A DNA stretch of 64,000 nucleotides from Takakia lepidozioides (lineage: Eukaryota; Streptophyta; Takakiopsida; Takakiales; Takakiaceae). Below, in pieces: positions 1-11,932 of this stretch. Every line of letters begins with the position of its first letter. Within the stretch, counting starts at the first letter, position 1. The notes below the pieces were generated by a model. The model saw only the letters and a program-made list of their open reading frames with translations, did not search any database and had not been told where the DNA came from. Both the position numbers and the translations under genes were made by a program. The DNA lies in NCBI GenBank assembly GCA_030704615.1, contig CM060732.1, forward strand, positions 29,247,053-29,311,052. The letters are read 5' to 3'.

Positions 1-1985
1 GATATCGGTTTTCCAGGATATGTATGTCCGGACGACAGAACCCTTCAGTGGCAGCTCAAACAGTGTGCGTTGGCGCACACTGTTTGAGCTCTACATGTGA
101 CGATTTTGTCCGTGTTGAATTCGCCCTTTAGGGCACGTTTATGATGACGAAATAACCATTCAGTGGCAGCTCAAACAGTGTGCGTTGGCGCACACTGTTT
201 GAGCTGAACATGTAAGTGTTTTTTCCGATTGAAATTCGGACTTCCAGGGCAAGTTTATGATGATGAAATAACCATTCAATGGCAGCTCAAACAGTGTGCG
301 CCAACGCACACTGTTTGAGCAGAACATGTCACTGCTTTTTTGGTGTTAAATTCGGACTTCCAAGGCAAGTTTATGATGATGAAATAACCATTCAGTGGCA
401 GCTCAAACAGTGTGCGCCAACGCACACTGTTTGAGCTGAACATGTAAGTGTTTTTTCCGATTGAAATTCGGCATTTAGGGCACGTTTCTGAAGATGAAAT
501 AATCCCTCACGGGCAGCTCAAACAGTGTGCGCCAACGCACACTGTTTGAGCTGTACATGTCACTGCTTTTTTGGTGTTAAATTTGGACTTCCAGGGCAGG
601 TTTATGATGATGAAATAACCATTCAGTGGCAGCTCAAACAGTGTGCGTTGGCGCACACTGTTTGAGCTGAACATGTAAGTGTTTTTTCAGATTGAAATTC
701 GGCATTTAGGGCACGTTTCTGAGGATGAAATTATCCCTCACTGGCAGCTCAAACAGTGTGCGCCAACGCACACTGTTTGAGCTGTACATGTCTGCGCTTT
801 TTTGGTGTTAAATTCGGACTTCCAGGGCACGTTTATGATGATGAAATAACCATTCAGTGGCAGCTCAAACAGTGTGCGTTGGCGCACTCTGTTTGAGCTG
901 AACATGTAAGTGTTTTTTCAGATTGAAATTCGGCATTTAGGGCACGTTTCTGAGGATGAAATAATCCCTCACTGGCAGCTCAAACAGTGTGCGCCAAGGC
1001 ACAGTGTTTGAGTTGTACATGTCACTGCTTTTTTGGTGTTAAATTCGGACTTCCAGGGCAGGTTTATGATGATGAAATAACCATTCAGTGGCAGCTCAAA
1101 CAGTGTGCGCCAACGCACACTGTTTGAGCTGTACATGTCACTGCTTTTTTGGTGTTAAATTCGGACTTCCAGGGCAGGTTTATGATGATGAAATAACCAT
1201 TCAGTGGCAGCTCAAACAGTGTGCGCCAACGCACACTGTTTGAGCTGAACATGTAAGTGTTTTTTCCGATTGAAATTCGGACTTCCAGGGCAGGTTTATG
1301 ATGATGAAATAACCATTCAGTGGCAGCTCAAACAGTGTGCGCCAACGCACACTGTTTGAGCTGTACATGTCACTGCTTTTTTGGTGTTAAATTCGGACTT
1401 CCAGGGCAGGTTTATGATGATGAAATAACCATTCAGTGGCAGCTCAAACAGTGTGCGCCAACGCACACTGTTTGAGCTGAACATGTAAGTGTTTTTTCCG
1501 ATTGAAATTCGGACTTCCAGGGCAGGTTTATGATGATGAAATAACCATTCAGTGGCAGCTCAAACAGTGTGCGTTGGCGCACACTGTTTGAGCTGAACAT
1601 GTAAGTGTTTTTTCCGATTGAAATTCGGCATTTAGGGCACGTTTCTGAGGATGAAATAATCCCTCACTGGCAATTCAAACAGTGTGCGTCAACGCACACT
1701 GTTTGAGCTGTACATGTCACACTGTTCGAACTCACCTTTTCACTTTTTTCATCCAAATCGGCCGCATATCTTGGAGTTTACAATGAACACTTACCTGGCA
1801 CAAGTAGATGTTCAATGATCATTTACATGGCAAGTGAAACAATGTGCGTCAACGCACACTGTTTGAGCCCACTTTTACATTGTCTATTTCTGTGGAATTC
1901 GGCAACATAGGACATGTCTGTGAGGGTCAATGTACACTTACCTGGCAGCTTAAAATACTGTGCGTCAACGCACACTCTTTGAGCC
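1..1985. repeat. Array of 17 palindromes upstream of PMT copy A
   Basis: Seventeen inverted repeats recur about every 115-117 bp, the first at 53-90, and the array probably continues left of the window. Each consists of the arm AGCTCAAACAGTGTGCG, a 4-base centre and the complementary arm, 38 bp in all, mostly perfect. The centre is TTGG in five copies (near 53, 168, 630, 860, 1556), CCAA in nine, and TCAA in the three most diverged copies at the right end (1672-1985). Spacers are of two kinds that often alternate: one begins GAACATGTAAGTG, the other GTACATGTCACTG. The array ends about 65 bp before the acceptor of the first visible exon of copy A. By analogy with copy B it probably lies in intron 1, but the first exon of A is outside the window, so it could also be promoter sequence. 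Confidence 0.93.
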
Positions 1986-2052
1986 CACTTTTTCATGCCT
2001 AAGCCGACGTTTCATGCCTCTCTAATATCAAGTTGAATGAACAACCCTGCAG

Positions 2053-2648
2053 GAGAAGATGCAAAGTGTGGCAGATGAGGTCCCTTCGGGTCAGGAGAAG
2101 GAGATAATTGTTGATGTGGACGATGAGTTCTATGAAAGCAAAGCCGCTGAGATGCTGGGGGGTCAGAAGGTAAACTCTCAGCTTGTGGTGCAAAGTATGC
2201 TTGCCCTGGGTGGGAGGTTGAAGATTCCCCTGTGTAGGTTGGTTTCCATGCCCGTCGTTCGTACACCCCTCGTCAAGGACATTCTCAAGCTGGAGGCCGA
2301 GTTTGTGCATGGGTATTTGGATGGATCCGCAGTCTTTTACGTTTCTACTAGGGATTCCAAAGGTAATGAGCTCCTCGTGGATCAGTCAATCGTGGACTCC
2401 TGGGACCCCATTTGGAGACAGCTGAACGAATCCTTCGAACTTCTTCTCTCCAGGAAACCTTCCACCCATGCATTCTTGGGAAAGATGTTTCACGTTTGGG
2501 ATGGGAACCACCGCTTGCTTGCATGGATGGCTGTCATTGGGAGGCTGCACTCACAGGAGGAAGAGTGGCATTACTCTGTTCGATCGATGGTGCTGGATTG
2601 TGACGGGAACATGATGGGTCTTCTGACGGCAATGAATGATGTGAACAG
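2053..2648 (+). other. ParB/sulfiredoxin-like domain exon of copy A
   Basis: About 200 codons are open from the acceptor at 2051-2052 to the donor at 2649. The segment KIPLCRLVSMPVVR, followed 100 residues later by KMFHVWDGNHRLLAW, resembles the ParB N-terminal fold, where a conserved G-x-R or DGxHR motif follows the first strand. Copy B has FHVWDGNHRLQAW and copy C FYVWDGNHRLLAW, so this is the best conserved part of the family. In bacterial and phage ParB-like proteins this fold binds CTP or acts as a nuclease or phosphatase. Whether nucleotide binding survives here cannot be judged. Confidence 0.6.
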
Positions 2649-5600
2649 GTTGGTTTCTCATTCTACATGTTCCACTTGTGGTTCCGTTCTTCTTTGATTG
2701 AAGACCTTGAATTTCATTCTGACTTACAGATATCATTCTGCAGAGGAACGGAGACATCGCATGTCAAAATGAGTTTGGTTCACACATTGTATAGGATACA
2801 AAGGATAGGGCAGATGCCCTTGACCAACTTCAAGACCATCCTTTCAGCAGAGATGTACAAGAAGTGCGAAAGCTCCAAGACATCGGAAACGTGGTACTCG
2901 TTGACCCGTGAGGCTTTCATGGAGTACATGTACACGGTGAGATACATCTTCCTTCATCTGGTCTTCCATATTCCACATGTTAGTTTCTGTTTGTTTCCCT
3001 TGACCTTGTGCTGATGCAACTCTCTTGCATTCCCTTGCAGCAAGACATTGCAGATGCAGGGGAGCGTGGCAAACTGGAATACTACAGCTCTACCCCTGAG
3101 GAGAGAAGGACAGCAAAGGGGGTTGAGAGTCGCATCCAGAAAGAGATGACCGCTACAAGAAGGACTATAATGAGTGCTTTCGTGAAGCAGTTGAGAATTG
3201 CCGACCCATCATTCGGACCGCAGTTTCTCCTGGAGATAAAAAAACCATTATAACAAGCCAGGCAAGCCAGAAATGACCCAGGAGAAGTTGCACAGGCTGT
3301 CTACCGCCGTTGTGTCTCCAGAACAAAAGGTGAAGTGGCTGCAGATATGGAACTCCGATCCCACAGTTAGGGATACCCACATGTTCCCAAGGTCGGAGAA
3401 AGAGAAGAAGACCCAGCGTGTCATTCCTGTCAGTGACAATGTGCTGGACACCTGGCTTCACAAGGCCACTTACTGGAGCCAGGTGTGATGTCCTTCCCTG
3501 TGTCACTGTCTTTTCTCTTTTCCTGTCCTTATCTTTCTATTGCCTCTTACATTCGCTGTGATTGCTTTTGGTTTCATTCTTGCATTTGTATTGTTTTGCA
3601 GTTGGAAGAAAGGGCCAGATCGGTTCTGCATACTCAACTGGCTGACTATGGCATCAGTATGATAGCACCAAAGGTGTCCTTCAAGCATACATGAGGAAAT
3701 GGAGAGCCACAGTGTGGCACTCTTGTTTCTTTAGAGAGTTCAGCAAGGAGGGTGGCATCAGTCGAACAAATGAGCTGGACCAGCAAGAAAAAGGAGAGGA
3801 AGCCTGGAAACGATGCCTTTACAGGTGCACACTCTTGCACTACTTATTTGTGCTGTGGTTGCAATGTGTTGTGTGGCATACTGTTTAAGGGGGTCTTCCT
3901 GGTGTGATGGAAAAGTTGCCACACAATATTTCCATTGTAAAATGAGGCTGTCTCTGTTGCTGCAGGTACATAAAGTTTGTTCTCCTGGAAGAGAATTGCC
4001 TGGACAAACATCCAGATTTCGTGGACCTGTGGCTTGTCCCTGCTGGCAACCAGACCATGTTCACTACTGGGATCTTGCATGACTGGGGCCCATACCATCT
4101 TTCTTCTTGTGGTTGGTATTTGGATTGCCCTCCTTCTGAGACCCCAGCTCCAGAGGTGTCTTTGAGGAGAGAGAATGACCGTATTGCAGCCACTGCCGCA
4201 GCAGCCGACCTCGACATTCATGAACGAAATTTGAGGACTCTTGCAGAGAAGGAGCCTCCCGCTCACAATACCCCAGGTAGAGGAAGAAAGGCAAAGGGAA
4301 AAGATGTTGCTGGTGTTGTGGGGAAGGGAAGGGGTAGAGGGAAGGTGACACAAGGGCAGGGAAGTGTTGTAGATATTGGCCCTGTGGAGCATGTCCAGCA
4401 GACTCCACCGCATGGTAGGGGATCCGGGAGAAAAAACAAGGGGGTGGTTGATCCCAAGGACCCGTACCATGCAGTGGAACATCCCACGAGGGTCATTCGC
4501 CCAACCAGGTTGGAGATGGCCAACGTCGGGTTCCTTGCCATGATGGAGTCGAAGAAATCTGATTACAAGGGCGAGCCATCACCAGTGTGGGACAGGATTG
4601 TGCAGTTCCTCAGCACGGTGCGTGTTCTCTTTGGGTTCTGTGGCTTCTGTTGTTTTTGTCTGCTGTGGGCATGGATCGTTTCTAAACTTGTGAGAATTCC
4701 ATTGTATTTTTGTTTGCAGGCTAAAATGACCAAATCCTGGGTGAACGGGAAGGAGAAGCCATATGCAGCCGAACTCATCATCTTGGACATCCCTGATGGG
4801 TTGGCAGTCCCGGATATCCCTCCATCGGGTGCTTGTCCGGGTTGGAATGCTTTTGATGAGCGCTACTAGCGGTGGGTTTTCTCCTTTTGCAACTTCTTCC
4901 TGTCCGATGCAGGTATTTTGGTGCTCATCCAGTCCATCGACGGTCGGTGTCGCCGTGCACTTTCCAACTATTTGAAAGCCTCGGGCATGAGAGTCGTGAA
5001 GACATGGAATTGTGTGAACAGCATGTACCTTACGAAGGGGGATCGCCCGGGAGAGATGGTGAGTTTGCCTTCTTCTTCCTCTTCTTGGTTGTTCTCCGAT
5101 GGGGTTGTATAGGTCGCTCGAACTCATATGTAGGGGCCCGATTTTTTTTTGCTTCTTAATTCCTTGTGGATGTCATGTTCGCAGACTCGTCTGTTTGAAG
5201 CTGTTTGTCTCGTCCGGGTGCATCCACAAATGACTCCGGCCGGCATTACCGAGTTTGCCATCACTCATGGGGCCAAGTTCATAGATGACAGGACAGATCC
5301 CCCCACGGATGACATGCATCACAACTACGTCGACAGCAACGTGTGCTTGCGAAGGGGGGATGGGGTTCTTTGGAGAGGGGCGAGGGAGAGGAGTCCGGCT
5401 TTCATTCAAACGATTGTGGAGTGCTGCACCTACACAGACGCCAGAGTTCTGGATTTGTCGATGGGCACAGGTTCATCTCTTCAACATTCACATTTCATGA
5501 GGTTTGATTGAGCTTGCACTTTCAGCACTTCCCACCGTTCCGAATGTGTCTTCAATGTCTTCTTCATTCATTCTATTCCACTGCAGGTGCTTCTTACCAC

Positions 5601-6164
5601 GCTTGCAAGGCCAGTGCGCGACATGTCTTTGGGATTGAAGGGGATGCTGAGATTTACAAGAACCTCCTGATGGGTTTGGGTGGACACACTTCTCAAGTCC
5701 TTCCGAAGCCCCGTCCCGTTGATACTGATACAGAGGAGACTTCTGACAAGGAGCTGGACTCCGACTTTGCCTGTGAGTAAGTTCAACCTATGCATGCTTT
5801 CATTGTTGTTTCAATATCGAGAGTCGCTGTTCTTCAGGCAAAGTGCACATGGGAGACATCCTCTTTGTTGGACTTGTGCATTGCATCATTGTGTTAAAAA
5901 TGGGGTTTTGTGGACATGTGCAGGAGTCCGCGTGCTTCCACTTGCCCTCCAGGGCTATCACACCTATTTGGACTTGTTTGCAGTCCTCCTCGGTCTTGCG
6001 TGCTACCTGTCTATGCGGAGGCACTCGCAGCAAGCATGTCCGTTCATGGCACTCCGAGTCCACCTTACGACGGCCTTCGTAGAACACGTGGTGTTGGGGC
6101 CAGAATCTTTGTAGTTGACATAGCACAGGAGGTGGACACTGATTGTGATGACTGCGACACTTGA
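2053..6164 (+). pseudogene. PMT copy A: ParB-like plus DNA-methyltransferase-like fusion, damaged
   Basis: Nine exons with GT-AG borders are inferred: 2053-2648, 2744-2936, 3041-3482, 3602-3824, 3966-4617, 4720-5058, 5185-5470, 5587-5776 and 5924-6164. A first exon probably lies left of the window. Exon 1 here carries a ParB/sulfiredoxin-like region with FHVWDGNHRLLAW. The middle part has HKATYWSQ and GWYLDCPP, then a low-complexity KGRGRG linker. The C-terminal part has LIILDIPDG (methyltransferase motif IV position), LDLSMGTG (motif I) and FGIEGDAEIYKNL (motif II), the permuted order of beta-class N6/N4 DNA methyltransferases. Damage: seven A's near 3238-3244 break the frame, a second one-base shift lies near 3672-3680, and TAG at 4867-4869 replaces a tryptophan codon kept in copies B, C and D. 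It ends in TGA at 6162. Function as a methylase is inference from motifs only. Confidence 0.75.
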
Positions 6165-6524
6165 TATGAAGTTTTCTTTTGGTTTAATTCTAGGCCAAAT
6201 TTGAAATGGGATGGTTGTGTGTCCTTGTTGTCCTGTTTGCAATGTGTGCGTGGAATTCACATTCATGGTTACAAACTATTGTTGGAGATGGGGGTTGCAT
6301 GGACTGCCTGGATTGTTCCTTCAATCTATTTGATGTTTTGTGGACCTCACAGACTGGAGTACATTGCGAAAACAAACAAACCACTTTGGTTCGTGTAGAG
6401 CATTCTCGCATCATTTGCTAGTTGGTCCCCAAACTATTCCTGCTAGAAGAATGGTTGGTGAATCCATCACGGTGAAGTCCACCTCATCAAAAACTGTTCA
6501 GGCATTCTCAATTCTACCCACATC

Positions 6525-6670
6525 AACCCGCGGAAATAGGTGACACCACTCGGAAATAGGTGACATCCGCGGAAATAGGCACTGTTTGCATGCTGACGTG
6601 GCGTGAGCCTGTGCTGGGCTCACGCTTTCCTGGGCTCACAGGCTCACGCCTCCGGGCTCACGGAATAGCA
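6525..6670. repeat. Linker repeat between PMT copy A and PPR pseudogenes
   Basis: Three copies of CGGAAATAGG occur at 6534-6580, followed by GACGTGGCGTGAGC and several inverted GTGAGCC/GGCTCAC motifs. Related sequence lies at 18060-18240, 20145-20185 and 38180-38270, each time between a PMT 3' end and PPR sequence. Confidence 0.7.
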
Positions 6671-6689
6671 CCCCCCCCCAGGCTTGCAC

Positions 6690-8380
6690 ACGCACACAAA
6701 CGTGATGTGGTCGCGCTTCACCCCTTCCCCCATCATTTGCTCATAGGTCTCCAAGTCCTCCATCCCACACCCTACTGTGCATATCCTGCAAGCATCACGT
6801 TCCACGACAACAAATCTCGTTCAGCCATATTGTTGAACCCTCCCTCTGCATCCTCAATGCTCCCACATTTGGCATACATGTCCACCAGGGCAGTGTTCAG
6901 GATCACACCTGGTACAGTTCCAGCTTTGGCGATGCAACCATGCACCTCTTTGCCCATTTCCAGGGCTGCCAGGCTTGCACACGCATTGCAAATGCACACA
7001 AACGTGATGTGGTCGGGCTTCACCCCTTCCCCCATCATTTGCTCATAGGTCTCCAAAGCCTCCATCCCACGCCCCTGCTGTGCATACCCTGCAAGCATCG
7101 CGTTCCACAACACCACATCTTGTTCAGCCATTTGAAAACTCCCTTCGCATCCTTCATGCACCCACATTTGGCATACATGTCCACCAAGGTAGTGTTCAAG
7201 ATGACATCTGGTACAAATCCAGCTTTGACGATGTCACCATGGACCTCTTTTCCCTTTTCCAGAGCTCCTAGGCTTGCACACGCATTGCAAACACCAACAA
7301 ATGTGTTGCGGTTGGGCTTCACCCCTTCACACATCAATTGCTCATAGGTCTCCAAAGCCTCCATCCTGCATCCTTGCTATGCATATCTTGCAATCATTGC
7401 ACTCCACGACACCACATCTCATTCAGCCATACTGTCGAACACTCCCTTTGCATCCTTGATGCACTCACATTTGACATACATGTCCAGCAGGGCAGTGTTC
7501 AGAATGACATCGGGTACAATTCCAGATTTGACGATGTCACCATGGACCTCTTTGCACCTTTCCAGGGCTGCCAGGCTTGCACACGCATTGCCAATGCAAA
7601 CAAACGTTATGCGGTTGGGCTTCACCCCTTCGCACATCATTTGCTCAGAGGTCTCCAAAGCCTCCATCTCGCGCCCTTGCTGTGCATATCCTGCAATCAT
7701 TGCACTCCACGACACCACATCTCATTCAGCCATACTGTCAAACACTCCCTTCATACATGTCCACGAGGGTATTGTTCAGAATGACACTCGGTTCAATTGC
7801 AGCTCTGACAATGTCGCCATGGACCTCTTTCGCCCTTTTCCAGAGCTGCCAGGCTTGCACATGCATCGCAAATGCACACAAATGTGATATGGTCGGGCTT
7901 CACCCCTTCCCCCATCATTTGATCATAGGTCTCCAAAGCCTTCATACCACGTCCTTGCTGTGCATACCCTGCATGAATCCACTCTTGGCGTGAATCCACT
8001 TTGGATAATGTGAGTGTGCACCTGCTTTCCAGCTTCCAGACCTTTCATCTTGATGCACTTAAGCAAGAGACAGACAAACGTATCTGAATTTGCTGAAATG
8101 CCTCCTACATTTGGCATACATGTCCACGAGGGTATTGTTCATAATCACATCTGGTACAATTCTTGCTTTCGCGATGCAACCATGCACCTCTTTGCCCTTT
8201 TCCAGGGCTGCCAGGCTTGCAAACACACAGACGTGGTGTGGTCGGGCTTCACCCCTTCCACCATCCAAAGCCTCCATCCCACGCCCCTGTTGTGCATAAG
8301 CATGGCGTTCCGCGGCACCACAGTTCATTCAACCACATTGTTGAACACTGTTATCTGTTTTTGGATACTTTCCTACTGCC
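6690..8380 (-). pseudogene. PLS-type PPR pseudogene, internally amplified
   Basis: Reading leftwards on the minus strand there are five to six repeats of about 300 nt, each encoding roughly AGYAQQGRGMEALETYEQMM, GVKPDHITFVCICNACASL, GKEVHGDIVKAG and ALVDMYAKCG. A PPR N-terminal segment with LLLKCIKMKGLEAGKQVHTH occurs at about 8110-7990, inside the run rather than at its start. Stops and frameshifts separate the units. PLS PPR proteins bind organellar RNA and guide C-to-U editing, but no intact reading frame survives here. The near identity of the units suggests recent tandem duplication or conversion. Confidence 0.88.
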
Positions 8381-8384
8381 ACAT

Positions 8385-8822
8385 TGGCAGTTACTTGTCA
8401 AAGTCATTCCACCCAGACAATCTTCTCAGCTCAGCATGGATTTCCTTAATTCTGGGATGCAACTTGTCATCTACAATGAAGGTGTGCACCCTGTTGCCAA
8501 CCTCAATGCAGCAGCGACCTGGCTCCTAGCTCCTTTCTAACCCCTCTAACCGTGATCATTCTTCTCACCTTTGCAGTATCATCCCACCTGCCAGCTGCGG
8601 CATAGATGTTTGATAGCAACACATAAGTCGTGCCATTTCCACATTGCCATGGATTCTGTAGGCACCAAGCAAGGCCTTCCACACCACAACATCTGGATTT
8701 CAGTAGGCCAGTGTGGCTGCATGCAGAGAGAACACATATAAAGGTGACACTATCCGGCTTCAAGTCGTTCTTTCGCATTCCTTCAAATAGTTGCAGGACC
8801 TTGACAACCATGTTGGGCATAT
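8385..8822 (-). pseudogene. PPR C-terminal E/E+ domain remnant
   Basis: The minus strand encodes LKPDSVTFICVLSACSHTGL, then GTTYVLLSNIYAAAGRWDDT, then in another frame IEVGNRVHTFIVDDKLHPRI and EIHAELRRLSG. These are the typical E and E+ motifs that end editing-type PPR proteins. No DYW deaminase follows: stops come directly after the E+ motif. A frameshift near 8530 separates E from E+. Since it lies 5' of the PPR repeats on the same strand, it is out of normal order and must come from another or rearranged copy. Confidence 0.85.
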
Positions 8823-8889
8823 CCTGTGATCATCGCATTCCACGACACCACATTTCATTCAGCCACATTGTCAATTTAACAGGAGGCAG

Positions 8890-10430
8890 AGATTGAAACA
8901 CAGCCTGACAATAACCTGTTGTGTGTGCTGCTTGTGTCTGTAGTCAGATAATGTCGGATCGATCTATGAATCTGGACCCACACTCGATCCCTGCTCCTTC
9001 AGCTATCCATGCCTGTGCTTTCAAGGTGAACGATGGCGGAAAACGCAGAGCTCCTGCAATTCAAGAAGATCAAGATCCGGGCATTGCGGGCAGTTCCAAA
9101 AACGTTGGCGCGGCGATTTCTATTGGTCTATTTCTCGCGGGCCGTCCGGGCAGATTCCAAAGAAATTGACGACGACGATGACCTGGCTACAATGATGTGG
9201 TGACGATGATGTGTCTACGATGACGTGGCACTATGGCACCTTATTCCTGCTCTACGCTAAACTAGCTTCCGACCTTCGGTCGTCGCTAGAATAATAACTG
9301 CACCAACGGTAAAGCAATGTTGATGCTCTCACTAAATCCAATCTTCGACCATTTGAGCCGTGTTGATTGTTTGGGATTATTCAAATCAACCATCCAAGCT
9401 CAACTCACCAATTTTGAGATGTTTTCTTGTTTGATTTTTGTGAGATTTTTTTTTTACATAATCATAAAAGAAACCTGGGAGCGACAGCCCACAATTCAGG
9501 CCCTTGAGGAGGGGGATAAATGAACCCCCTTTCAGTTATTGGCCATGAGACCTACAGGACAAACAACGCCCAGACATACCGTCACGAACAATCCACACAA
9601 GGCACAACAGCAGGTTTGAACTAGTGTTGGGCGGATCCAAACCTTTTTTCACTATCCACCAGTTCCGGGTATTACCAACATGACAATCAACGGATCCAGG
9701 TATGCATCCGGTTATTAAGTTTAGGGTTGAGATCCGCCAGGTATTGACGGGTATCGGCCAGATAGCCGTCAGATATTACACCGGGTATAGGATTTTTTTT
9801 TCGCTGGTTTTGCATCGAACCCGGATACTAAAAGATGTCGGTTCCGGGCCCAGATACCTTGATATCCGGGTTGACATCCTGCTGTTGATATTCTGAAGAC
9901 TATATATCAGCCCAACTCTGGTTTGAACCACAAACCACCAAAGCGTCACACTATGCACTTACTAGCTGAACTACCAACCAATTTGCGTGAGACTTTTAAC
10001 CTTTAAAAATACAACGCACACAACAGCTAGTGGTGCGCGTTACTCCGCACTACTAGCGACGAATTCTGAGAACTCCATTCAATTTTCAAAAAAAATAAAA
10101 AATGGGTCATCCCCATGGTGTTATACATACATCACGTTCATTGTTTTCAGAAGAAGAATGGCGGAGTGTTGCCGAAACGTCTCCGCCGGCTTTCATATCT
10201 TTATTTATTCTTGAGATCGCAATGGTGAGATTATTAACCTTGCCCCAATTAGTAATATTTGCATCAAAATGCTTCCAATACCCAATTAAACTTCTACATA
10301 GTCTAAAATTAGACTTAATAAGCTCTGAGGTTACATGAAGATGGGAGAGATTGTGTTCTAAGACCTGCAAAATACACGAGCAGATTTTCAACCAAAAAAC
10401 CCAGCTGGTGTAATCTTCAAGTGAGCTCCC
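8890..10430. other. Intergenic stretch without recognised genes
   Basis: No convincing coding sequence is seen. GATGATGTGG and TGACGTGG motifs at 9170-9235 resemble the PMT-PPR linker. Two short hairpin-forming stretches flanked by CTAG lie at 9262-9290 and 10030-10060. A GGATCC/GGGTAT-rich section lies at 9625-9880. Poly-T and poly-A runs are frequent. Confidence 0.5.
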
Positions 10431-10440
10431 ACTTTGAAAT

Positions 10441-11145
10441 ATTTTGGTTGGTTGGTGGCGATCATCACTTTACAGAGTAATGTAGTTGGTGTTGTAGTTC
10501 AATAGATTCAGGAAGGAAGGCAGACAGGCAGGCAAGTATACGTTTCACGACGAAAGTGATGATCGGTGCCGACTGTCACCTTTGCCATTGCTATATGTAA
10601 GCCTAGAAGGCCAATTTGATGGTGATGCAAGAGTGCCAGGGAACTTAAGTCGCATCTTGCAATGACGTAGAAGCGATGATCGGTGGCGATCATCGCTTTC
10701 AGGTCCATTCCCGTTTTGTTCAGACCAGTTTGGCAATGGCGTGGTTCTTCAGGAAAGTGATGATTGGTGCCGACCATCACATTCAGACCTCATGGGTTGT
10801 GCATCCCAGGGCAGTCTGATTGTGATGATTGGTACCGATCATCACTTTTTGAACTGATTGGGCACTACACCAGAATCCAAAAGAGGAGACCAACCCTTTG
10901 CAAACTGAAAAGTATTAGGATGTAAGAGGTCCAGGCAATTCATAGGAGGAATAGCAGTGACACAAAAGCGATGATCGGTGGCGATCATCGCTTCCAGGTC
11001 TATTCCTTCGCTAAAAAGCTCAGTGATTGAAAGAAGGGTTTCTGCAGAAAAGTGATGATCGGTGCCGACCATCACATTCAGACCTCATGGGTGTGTGCAT
11101 CCTAGGGCTGTCTTGTTGTGATGATCAGTACCGATCATCATCTTT
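10441..11145. repeat. Palindrome cluster upstream of PMT copy D
   Basis: Eight imperfect palindromes of 24-30 bp lie near 10554, 10671, 10753, 10821, 10964, 11049 and 11117, plus a half-site at 10456. Arms are GTGATGATCGG or GCGATGATCG and their complements, with a variable centre (GGTGCC, GGTACC, GTGG). The site at 10671-10700 has perfect 12-base arms. Short sequences such as CATTCAGACCTCATGGGT also repeat between sites (about 10780 and 11075), so part of the cluster arose by tandem duplication. It precedes the first surviving exon of copy D and is probably intronic. Confidence 0.9.
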
Positions 11146-11682
11146 ATGATTCCAAATGTGATTTGAAGCTTTAGGGTATATCGTTTTCAAGCACAATCCA
11201 GCCTGGCACAAAGGTCGAGGGAATAAGTGACATTGTTTTTTTATCACTGGCTTCACAAGGCCACATTTTGGAGTCAGGTATTTGTTGATTGAAGTGCCTA
11301 TTGTATATCAATTATCCTATGACTTTGTCATGTGCAGTTCTGATAGATGTTCTCTTTGCAGCTGGAGAAACGTGCCATTCTTGTCCTGGAGCAGAATTTG
11401 AAGGACTTGAATATTTCGATGGACTCACCACCACAGATGACCTTGGAGGCGTACATTAGAAAGTGGAAAGGTCTCACATGGCGATACTCTTTCTTCCGCG
11501 AGTTCCAAGGATGGTAACATATTGAGGTCGAACGATTTCGACAGTCAAGTTGGAGGGGAGTGGGCTATGATGCGTGTTGTGTACAGGTGCAGTACCTAAA
11601 GCCTATCCATCACATTCTTTCAAATTCTGTCATGCCTCAATTGAGAAAACCTTAATATTTTCTTTCTGCTACTCAACAATTT

Positions 11683-11932
11683 GGTGATGGTCGGTACCGA
11701 TCATCACTTCCAGTGCTCTGAGCTTCTCCCGTCAAACAAATAAATACTGCAAATCATGTCCATGTTACATCCTACCTCCGTTAACATAGGCAATTTGCTT
11801 CTGATCAGTGATCTGTTGATCGGTGCTGATCATCAGATTTCCCAATTGTGCAGTGTAGATAATTATAAGGATTTGCACACCCATGTTGCATTCTCTCTGA
11901 TGTGAAAGTGATGATCGCCACCGATCATCACA
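11683..11932. repeat. Three intronic palindromes in copy D
   Basis: Sites at 11683-11709, 11813-11836 and 11908-11932 share the GTGATGATCGG-type arms seen upstream and lie in the intron between exons ending VVYR and starting YTKYVLMEG. The corresponding intron of copy C holds the copy C array. Confidence 0.88.

Noticed and set aside
1-1985. CRISPR array
   Set aside because: Regular repeats with spacers, but the repeats are long perfect palindromes, the spacers are themselves repeated, and there are no cas genes. The context is eukaryotic.
53-1985. Bacterial parS sites
   Set aside because: The palindromes bear no resemblance to the TGTTTCACGTGAAACA-type consensus. Only a functional analogy to parS is proposed.
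3844-4482. Minus-strand open frames inside copy A
   Set aside because: They are antisense shadows of PMT exons and have no family motifs.
8385-8822. PPR with DYW deaminase domain
   Set aside because: The E+ motif is followed by stops. No HxE or CxxC zinc signature of DYW is present.
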